Source: an uncultured Eubacteriales bacterium
Lineage (GTDB): Bacteria; Bacillota; Clostridia; Oscillospirales; CAG-272
Length of the DNA stretch: 6,382 nt
Assembly (NCBI GenBank): GCA_949286815.1
Contig: CASEEB010000098.1
Location: forward strand, 1-6,382
Reading direction: 5' to 3'
Shown here: piece by piece, positions 1 to 4,313 of the stretch
Layout of the letters: every line of letters begins with the position of its first letter
How positions within the stretch are numbered: the first letter of the stretch is position 1
Position numbers and translations under genes: made by a program
The notes under the pieces: model-generated
What the model saw: the letters and a program-made list of their open reading frames with translations, nothing else
What the model was told of the DNA's origin: nothing
Databases searched by the model: none

Positions 1-495
1 ATGATTCCCCCAAAGCTGCTTTCAAATACCATGGCAATCGGCGTTGCGGTTTCCACCGGCATCGCGATGATCAGAGCCCTCACCGGAATTTCAATGCTTC
101 CGTTTATTGTGACGGGATACGCGATAGCGGTCGGTCTTTCATTTATTGTTCCGAGCATATTCACCTCAATAGCTTTTGACGCCGGCGGAGTCGCCTCAGG
201 AACAATGACCGCGACGTTTTTGCTTCCGCTTGCAGTCGGAGTATGTGAGGCAAGCGGAGGAAACGTTATGACAGACGCATTCGGAGTAATAGCGCTTGTG
301 GCTATGACGCCCGCAATATCTATACAGATAGTGGGCTGGATATACAAAATCAAGCTGCGCCGCAGTCTGTCAGCCGCCGAAACTGTCAAAGAACCCGTCT
401 CCGATATAGTCGAACTTGATGAAAATGACAGCAAGCAAGACGAAGAATATGACACCGAAATTATTGAATTTGACAACGACAAAACAGACCCGTAA
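1..495 (+). CDS. DUF1538 family membrane protein, C-terminal part (5' end outside window)
   Basis: Partial gene. The reading frame is open from base 1, and the first Met is probably internal, because DUF1538 proteins are usually much longer (about 500 residues, two repeats) and this piece starts inside the domain. Seen: about four hydrophobic segments (roughly residues 10-30, 33-57, 66-85 and 92-115), and the stretch AFDAGGVASGTMTATFLLPL (residues 59-78), which I recognise as the conserved Gly-rich signature of the family. A basic stop follows (KIKLRRS), then an acidic tail of about 40 residues, rich in Asp and Glu, likely cytoplasmic. Family knowledge, from memory: a DUF1538 pair (UmpAB of Halomonas) was reported to act as a sodium(potassium)/proton antiporter, so ion transport is possible but not shown here. 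The gene is followed on the same strand by a P-II-like gene, suggesting a transporter with a nucleotide-sensing regulator. Family assignment is strong; the transported substrate is unknown. Confidence 0.85.
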   Translation: MIPPKLLSNTMAIGVAVSTGIAMIRALTGISMLPFIVTGYAIAVGLSFIVPSIFTSIAFDAGGVASGTMTATFLLPLAVGVCEASGGNVMTDAFGVIALVAMTPAISIQIVGWIYKIKLRRSLSAAETVKEPVSDIVELDENDSKQDEEYDTEIIEFDNDKTDP

Positions 496-540
496 TTATA
501 ACTTTTTTAACTTACAAATTTAAACATGTTTTTCTCGTAT

Positions 541-563
541 GATCCGCGCCTGCGGCGCGGATC
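541..563 (+). other. Perfect GC-rich hairpin between the DUF1538 and P-II-like genes
   Basis: A 10-base stem (GATCCGCGCC pairing with GGCGCGGATC) closes a three-base TGC loop. It lies 45 bases after the DUF1538 stop codon and ends just before the ribosome binding site of the next gene. No T-run follows directly on either strand, so it is not a standard Rho-independent terminator. It could be an RNA-processing or stability element that sets the ratio of the two proteins, a weak attenuator, or a copy of a dispersed intergenic palindrome. The structure is seen directly; the role is inferred. Confidence 0.75.
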
Positions 564-567
564 TCAA

Positions 568-575
568 AGAAAGGA
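568..575 (+). promoter_or_regulatory. Ribosome binding site of the P-II-like gene
   Basis: AGAAAGGA precedes the ATG at 588 by 12 bases, a slightly long spacing. Two TTG codons at 576 and 579 lie too close to this motif to be well placed, which favours the ATG. The hairpin at 541-563 ends five bases before it, so folding of the leader could affect ribosome access. Confidence 0.6.
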
Positions 576-587
576 TTGTTGATTATT

Positions 588-1289
588 ATGCAACCTGTAT
601 ATCTGATGCTGACTATTACAAAAAGAAGCGATTCCAAGGAATTCGTCAATTTCTTTCTTGAACGCAAAGCTTTTCCGATATATTGCTCTTTTTGCAACGG
701 CACCACAAACTCCGAAACTCTCAACCTGTTAGGCATAGAGCAAAACGAAAAAATTCTTATCCAGAATATAGTTACCAAACAAAAAATGGATGAGCTGACA
801 GACGCGCTTACCCACCAAATGAATATAGACCTGCCCGACAGAGGCATCTCGGTCGCGGTTCCCCTCTCAAGTTTCGCGTCAAGAAAAATGCTTGACTTTA
901 TATTTGAGGGACAAAACACGTCTCCTTCAGACGATGTCGGACAAGGCAATACTGACGAAAAAAACTCAAATGAAAGGAATCCGGAGATGGAACTTATCAT
1001 ATCTATTTACTGCAAAGGAAATACCGACAATATAATGAAGCTCGCAAGAGAAGCGGGAGCTACCGGAGGTACAATAATTCACGCCAAAGGAACTCTGTCG
1101 GCAGATACCGACATGTTTTTCGGCATGACTATTTCCGACGAAAAAGAAATTTTATATATCGTGGCAAAAAAAGAAATCAAAAACGAAATAATGAAAGCGA
1201 TTTCCGCTTATACGGACGAATCGGGAGCACATCCAATGGTATTTTCTCTTCCGGTATCCGCCGCGGCAGGGTTCAGGCTCGCTGACTGA
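588..1289 (+). CDS. Tandem-domain P-II-like nitrogen-regulator family protein
   Basis: A 233-residue protein from the ATG at 588; in-frame TTG codons at 576 and 579 are possible alternative starts but sit too close to the ribosome binding site. Seen: two similar-sized halves, roughly residues 1-108 and 133-230, joined by a polar Asn/Asp/Glu-rich linker (about 109-132). The second half carries AGATGGTIIHAKGT (about residues 156-169), which resembles the Gly-rich segment leading into the T-loop of P-II-like proteins. The first half is more diverged (PIYCSFCNGTTNSETLNLLGI in the equivalent place). Canonical P-II proteins are about 112 residues and form trimers, so this looks like two fused copies. 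The classic T-loop uridylylation tyrosine context is not visible. There is no signal peptide, so it should be cytoplasmic. Its position behind a DUF1538 membrane protein suggests that it senses a nucleotide and gates or regulates that protein. The ligand is unknown. Confidence 0.8.
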   Translation: MQPVYLMLTITKRSDSKEFVNFFLERKAFPIYCSFCNGTTNSETLNLLGIEQNEKILIQNIVTKQKMDELTDALTHQMNIDLPDRGISVAVPLSSFASRKMLDFIFEGQNTSPSDDVGQGNTDEKNSNERNPEMELIISIYCKGNTDNIMKLAREAGATGGTIIHAKGTLSADTDMFFGMTISDEKEILYIVAKKEIKNEIMKAISAYTDESGAHPMVFSLPVSAAAGFRLAD

Positions 1290-1638
1290 TATTTCAATGC
1301 CTGGGCATGTAAACATAAAGTCATGGAGCAATATAAATCATATTTGCAAAAGTAAATCATTTGTTTAAAAGTCTGTAAAAACGAAACCGAGTTAAATTGA
1401 ATTTTTTGCTTACATTCCTGTCGCAAATGAGCAAAAAGAGGCTGCTTCAAATTGATTTTTCAAAAAATTCTTTTGTAACAGTTTAACAAAAAACACTTGC
1501 ATACCGCTATTGGTAAGCAAGTGTTTTTGTATAGTTTGCTGTTCAAATGAAAACAATCTCCAAATTTGAGAAGTCCGTTTATATGTTGACAGCCAAAAGG
1601 AAATGTTTTTCAATACAGACAAATTCTTTACTTATAAT
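1290..1638. other. Convergent intergenic region without a supported gene
   Basis: This AT-rich gap separates two genes that end towards each other. It contains the bidirectional terminator at 1489-1528 and an imperfect inverted repeat at 1403-1437 (TTTTTGCT pairing with AGCAAAAA, CATT pairing with AATG, and a two-base bulge) that has no trailing T-run. Short open frames on both strands here lack ribosome binding sites and recognisable protein character. I see no tRNA, rRNA or CRISPR repeat. Confidence 0.6.
1489..1528. terminator. Bidirectional Rho-independent terminator
   Basis: A 12-base stem (AAAAACACTTGC at 1489-1500 with GCAAGTGTTTTT at 1517-1528) is extended inward, past one A/A mismatch, by TACC/GGTA around a six-base loop. 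T-runs end the stem on both strands, so it can stop transcripts of the P-II-like gene from the left and of the lipoprotein/FAIM-like operon from the right. It lies about 200 bases after the first gene and 110 bases after the second, leaving longish 3' untranslated tails. Confidence 0.85.
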
Positions 1639-1893
1639 TTATACTGTTACTACTTCCGCGTCCTTTAATGTCAGCGCGGCTTTTCCTTTTTTGTCCACCT
1701 CAAGTACAGCCTGCATACCGCCCACAAGAATAATCTCCCGTCGGGCAATCTTTATCTTAAAAGGCAGACCCTGAACGGCAAAAGAATCGCCGTCAACCTT
1801 AAGCACATACTTGCCGGTAAAAAACGAGTAGCTGTATTCTACCGTATGTGTATCGTTGTCCTCGGTCGTAACCATCCACTTCTGACTTTTCAC
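1639..1893 (-). CDS. Small FAIM1-like beta-sandwich protein (hypothetical)
   Basis: An 84-residue protein with a GTG start at 1893. The start is supported by GAGGTG five bases upstream and by a gap of only 15 bases to the stop codon of the preceding gene. Seen: an all-beta pattern of alternating hydrophobic and polar residues, no signal peptide and no membrane segment. The N-terminal half reads W-x-V, then THTVEYSYSFFTGKYVLKVDG, which resembles the eukaryotic FAIM1 (Fas apoptosis inhibitory molecule) layout of Trp-x-Val, a Gly/Asp turn, His-x-Val-Glu, a Thr/Ser-Gly-Lys turn and a Val-Asp-Gly hairpin. A later FKIKIARREIILVGG segment also fits. The length equals about one FAIM1 domain. The likeness is by eye and the function in bacteria is unknown to me; expected to be cytoplasmic. 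It is translationally close to, and surely co-transcribed with, the lipoprotein gene upstream. Alternative: an unrelated small beta-sandwich protein. Confidence 0.7.
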   Translation of the reverse strand: MKSQKWMVTTEDNDTHTVEYSYSFFTGKYVLKVDGDSFAVQGLPFKIKIARREIILVGGMQAVLEVDKKGKAALTLKDAEVVTV

Positions 1894-1908
1894 TCCGACA
1901 CCTCGCTG

Positions 1909-3960
1909 TCATGAAAGTACAATCGATTTTAGATATATTACATCCCCGTCGGAACATGCGTCAAAATAATCATAACGTATCTGGTTTATATCTCCGCTCC
2001 AGAACTCAAGATTATCAAGCGATATCTCAAGCGTATGATATTGCCCGTCCGCCTGATAATTTCCTCTTACCGACATTCCCGCAGTAGCTCCGGTGACGTC
2101 TCCGGTACACAGAAACAGTTCACAGGTATAGGAATTACCTGAATTTGACGATGGGATCATATATTCAATCGTTATCTTGGAAAAATCCTCGGCTTTCAGT
2201 TTTTCGGTCATCGCCGAATAATTGATATTAAGCTGCACATCGCTTCCGACATCCGCAATGACTTTCAGCGCTCCCTCGGACGAATCAAATTCCATAGAGG
2301 TATTGTTAGCCGGAGATACCGCCTGGACGTTTTCTTCCTTTGTAAGGTCAATATTGCTCATATCTATGTCGGCATCGGGAACACGCCTGGAAATATAATT
2401 TTCGTGCAAGTCTTCATTGCCCGCAAAATCCCTGTTTGTCTTAAATATTTCCCTTATCTCGTCCACAGAGCCGGTAGTTATGAGATAGCTGTACTCAATA
2501 GGTTCAAACGATACCATCTGCTTTATATTTACCGGAGCCACATAATTGCACGCACCGTTCTTGGGGTCCTTTGACCCGTTGTACATATGTCTGCCGGCGG
2601 AATAGCTGTCTACATTCGGAACATAAAGACCTATACCGTAGTCATCCTTTGAACTTGTCCACGAGCACCAGGTTTCGGTGTTGCTGTTCCTCACATAAAA
2701 TGTACAGTCGGCGGCATACTGAGGATCTCCCCAGAAATTGAGGTCGTCGCGTGAAAACAGTTCGTCGTCCGTCCATGAATCGGAACCGTTGTAGAGAGTA
2801 AATTTGTCAAGATAACTTACAGTATAGAAGGCGGGAACTTCCTGAGACGAGAACGGATGTGTCCAACCCGAAAAATCGACAAATCTGTTATCGACGCGGA
2901 TGTAGTCCTCGTAAATCGTATAGCAATTCTCCATGTAGCTGGGAGTTATCTGATTGTCAAGCGACCAGTCCTGCGGCTGAGCCTTTATGTAGACCGAGTA
3001 GTTTTCAACCACCACGTCAATTATACGGCTGTGATTCTGATATTGGTCGCCGCCCTGCACCGGGTTGTACGACCATTTTGAATTATTGAAATTCCCCGGC
3101 TTATATTCATCGGTCTCGCCGGTTCCGTAATATGACTGCTGTATAAGTCTTCCGGTGTCTGCCTGGTTTACAAGGTTGGTAAGCCCTGATATCGTATTCT
3201 GCTTGTCTTCAATATACGAAATGCCGCCGCCCCAGGTAAGACGGATCCCTACCTTGAATTTATCATTCTCAATATAATACGTATCGTCGGTATATAAATC
3301 ATATACTTCGGAAATCAGATTACATAAAATAAAGTTTGCTTCTTCTCCGTATGTCTCAAATGTGATACTGTCGATATCGACCGCTTTTTTGTTTTTAAGA
3401 TAATCGGTAATAAGACAGTTAAAGTTCTGTGTCCCGGCTTCAATAAAGAAACTGTCGGTTTTTTCGTTTCCGTCCTGAGTATAAGTCATAACGCATTTAA
3501 GGGGTGAATCCGAAACATAACAGAGTATAAATCGGTTAAACTCCTCGCCGAACTGTCCGTTCTCAAAGGTCACCGTAAGCGTATCGTCGAACGTAAAGCG
3601 TCCGTCACTGAATTCCTTGAAGTTTTCGGCAGTATACTTCAAGCCCTCAGCCGTGGTTACCTGCGCGGTGCTTCCGCTTACGTTTGCTTGTGCGGTTGTT
3701 TTAAAATCAATAATTTTCTTAGCAGCCACTACGATTTCCTCCTTTATATTTCCGCCTTCGTCACTTGTGTCGCTTTCCTGTTCCGTTCCTGAAGTTTGCT
3801 CCGGGTCTCCGGTATCCGAGGATATTTCTCCCGTCCCGGTCGTTTCGTACCCGGAATCGGACTCATCTTCGGTTCCGCCTCCGGTACAGGCCGAGAAACA
3901 CGTCAGTGCCACCAATGACAATGCGACAAGTCTTAGTTTAAGTTTGACTGATTTGCTCAT
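1909..3960 (-). CDS. Large secreted lipoprotein with beta-rich, carbohydrate-protein-like domains
   Basis: A 683-residue protein starting at the ATG at 3960, with AAAGGA nine bases upstream. Seen: a lipoprotein signal peptide (Lys/Arg-rich start, LVALSLVAL core, lipobox FSAC with Cys25 as the predicted lipidated residue), then an acidic Ser/Thr/Gly/Glu linker (about 26-75) that would tether the rest outside the membrane. Three parts follow: a beta-rich segment (about 85-220); a central region (about 223-515) rich in Trp, Tyr, Asn and Gly, with RLTWGGGISYI and NLVNQADTGRLIQQSYYG; and a C-terminal jelly-roll-like segment (about 545-683) ending in YHTLEISLDNLEFWSGDINQIRYDYF. The aromatic, beta-rich style and C-terminal pattern are like those of extracellular carbohydrate-binding or carbohydrate-active proteins, and the central part could be a mutarotase-like beta-sandwich. 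No catalytic motif was recognised, so no enzyme activity is claimed. It heads an operon with the FAIM-like gene. Confidence 0.8.
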   Translation of the reverse strand: MSKSVKLKLRLVALSLVALTCFSACTGGGTEDESDSGYETTGTGEISSDTGDPEQTSGTEQESDTSDEGGNIKEEIVVAAKKIIDFKTTAQANVSGSTAQVTTAEGLKYTAENFKEFSDGRFTFDDTLTVTFENGQFGEEFNRFILCYVSDSPLKCVMTYTQDGNEKTDSFFIEAGTQNFNCLITDYLKNKKAVDIDSITFETYGEEANFILCNLISEVYDLYTDDTYYIENDKFKVGIRLTWGGGISYIEDKQNTISGLTNLVNQADTGRLIQQSYYGTGETDEYKPGNFNNSKWSYNPVQGGDQYQNHSRIIDVVVENYSVYIKAQPQDWSLDNQITPSYMENCYTIYEDYIRVDNRFVDFSGWTHPFSSQEVPAFYTVSYLDKFTLYNGSDSWTDDELFSRDDLNFWGDPQYAADCTFYVRNSNTETWCSWTSSKDDYGIGLYVPNVDSYSAGRHMYNGSKDPKNGACNYVAPVNIKQMVSFEPIEYSYLITTGSVDEIREIFKTNRDFAGNEDLHENYISRRVPDADIDMSNIDLTKEENVQAVSPANNTSMEFDSSEGALKVIADVGSDVQLNINYSAMTEKLKAEDFSKITIEYMIPSSNSGNSYTCELFLCTGDVTGATAGMSVRGNYQADGQYHTLEISLDNLEFWSGDINQIRYDYFDACSDGDVIYLKSIVLS

Positions 3961-3969
3961 TTTCTTAAT

Positions 3970-3976
3970 TCCTTTC
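3970..3976 (-). promoter_or_regulatory. Ribosome binding site of the lipoprotein gene
   Basis: Read on the minus strand, GAAAGGA precedes the ATG at 3960 with a nine-base spacer. It lies 11 bases downstream, in the transcript, of the small hairpin at 3988-4005, so leader folding could influence it. Confidence 0.75.
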
Positions 3977-3987
3977 GCTTGGATGTA

Positions 3988-4057
3988 TGCGGTATAAAAA
4001 CCGCAAATTCCCCGTTATGCCTATATGCACACATATCCGCGCACACGGAAATTGCGG
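3988..4057 (-). promoter_or_regulatory. Possible leader attenuator of the lipoprotein operon
   Basis: On the minus strand, right after the predicted transcription start, CCGCAATTTCC (4057-4047) can pair with GGAATTTGCGG (4011-4001): ten base pairs with one U-U mismatch. This closes a loop that holds a smaller ATATG/CATAT hairpin (4036-4023). The stem is followed immediately by TTTTTA (4000-3995), the layout of a Rho-independent terminator. The TGCGG arm can instead pair with ACCGCA's partner just downstream: TGCGGT at 4005-4000 is matched by ACCGCA at 3993-3988, giving a six-base stem that buries the T-run. The two folds exclude each other. The pairings are seen; regulation by attenuation is inferred. 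No known riboswitch or T-box motif was recognised. Confidence 0.4.
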
Positions 4058-4072
4058 CATATACTTTTTTAA

Positions 4073-4101
4073 ATTATACACTATAGCCATTATTTTGTCA
4101 A
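4073..4101 (-). promoter_or_regulatory. Sigma-A promoter of the lipoprotein/FAIM-like operon
   Basis: On the minus strand a perfect -35 box TTGACA (4101-4096) is separated by exactly 17 bases from a perfect -10 box TATAAT (4078-4073). Transcription should begin near 4066, leaving a leader of about 105 bases before the ATG at 3960. A full-consensus promoter implies strong basal initiation, which fits with control exerted later, in the leader. Confidence 0.85.
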
Positions 4102-4124
4102 TGAAAAAAATAAAAGATTATAAA

Positions 4125-4140
4125 TTAATTATATAATTAA
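4125..4140. repeat. Perfect 16-base AT-only palindrome in the divergent control region
   Basis: TTAATTATATAATTAA reads the same on both strands. It lies about 24 bases upstream of the -35 box of the lipoprotein promoter and 110 bases upstream of that of the TerB-N promoter. It might bind a dimeric regulator or act as an AT-rich UP-like or curved element. In such AT-rich surroundings (4071-4250) a chance origin is quite possible. Confidence 0.35.
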
Positions 4141-4250
4141 AAACAGTTGTCATAAAAACATTCATTTCTCTCTTTCAAATCTGACAGCCGAGTATACGTA
4201 CTAAAAAATAATAAAATTAATTAACACTTTAATACTCAGGCAATTTTTTA

Positions 4251-4279
4251 TTGACAAAACCACCGATACATGTTATAAT
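4251..4279 (+). promoter_or_regulatory. Extended -10 sigma-A promoter of the TerB-N gene
   Basis: A perfect TTGACA (4251-4256) and a perfect TATAAT (4274-4279) are spaced by 17 bases, and TG at 4271-4272 gives an extended -10 element (TGTTATAAT). The start of transcription is expected near 4286, giving a short leader of about 28 bases. The A/T-rich sequence just upstream could act as an UP element. This should be a strong promoter. Confidence 0.9.
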
Positions 4280-4298
4280 AATATATTAACAAGTTTGC

Positions 4299-4306
4299 AA
4301 GGAGAT
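4299..4306 (+). promoter_or_regulatory. Ribosome binding site of the TerB-N gene
   Basis: AAGGAGAT lies upstream of the ATG at 4314, with nine bases between AAGGAG and the start codon. This fixes the start of the gene. Confidence 0.85.
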
Positions 4307-4313
4307 AAAAGAC

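Noticed and set aside
470..502. A possible promoter for the P-II-like gene: TTGACA at 470 with TATAAC at 497
   Set aside because: The spacing of 21 bases is too long for sigma-A, and the hexamer at 17 bases (TAATTA) matches poorly. The TTGACA is coding sequence for the acidic tail of the DUF1538 protein.
512..1000. A 162-codon minus-strand open frame opposite the P-II-like gene
   Set aside because: The sense strand carries a recognisable P-II-like protein; this frame has a Ser/Phe-rich shadow composition and no supported start.
1403..1437. An inverted repeat considered as a second terminator of the P-II-like gene
   Set aside because: The T-run lies on the 5' arm and the A-run on the 3' arm on either strand, so no U-tract follows the stem; the loop and bulge also weaken it.
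1586..1614. A plus-strand promoter-like pair, TTGACA with TTCAAT at 17 bases
   Set aside because: It would drive only antisense RNA into the end of the FAIM-like gene, the -10 box matches at four of six positions, and no gene follows. It could be real but is unsupported.
1410..1622. A 70-codon minus-strand open frame spanning the terminator
   Set aside because: It reads straight through the terminator hairpin, has no ribosome binding site and shows no protein-like conservation pattern; treated as non-coding.
3617..3997. A 126-codon plus-strand open frame opposite the lipoprotein N-terminus
   Set aside because: It is antisense to the signal peptide and low-complexity linker of the lipoprotein. 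Its hydrophobic, Ser/Val-rich composition is that expected from the complement of an acidic Ser/Thr linker, and it lacks a ribosome binding site.
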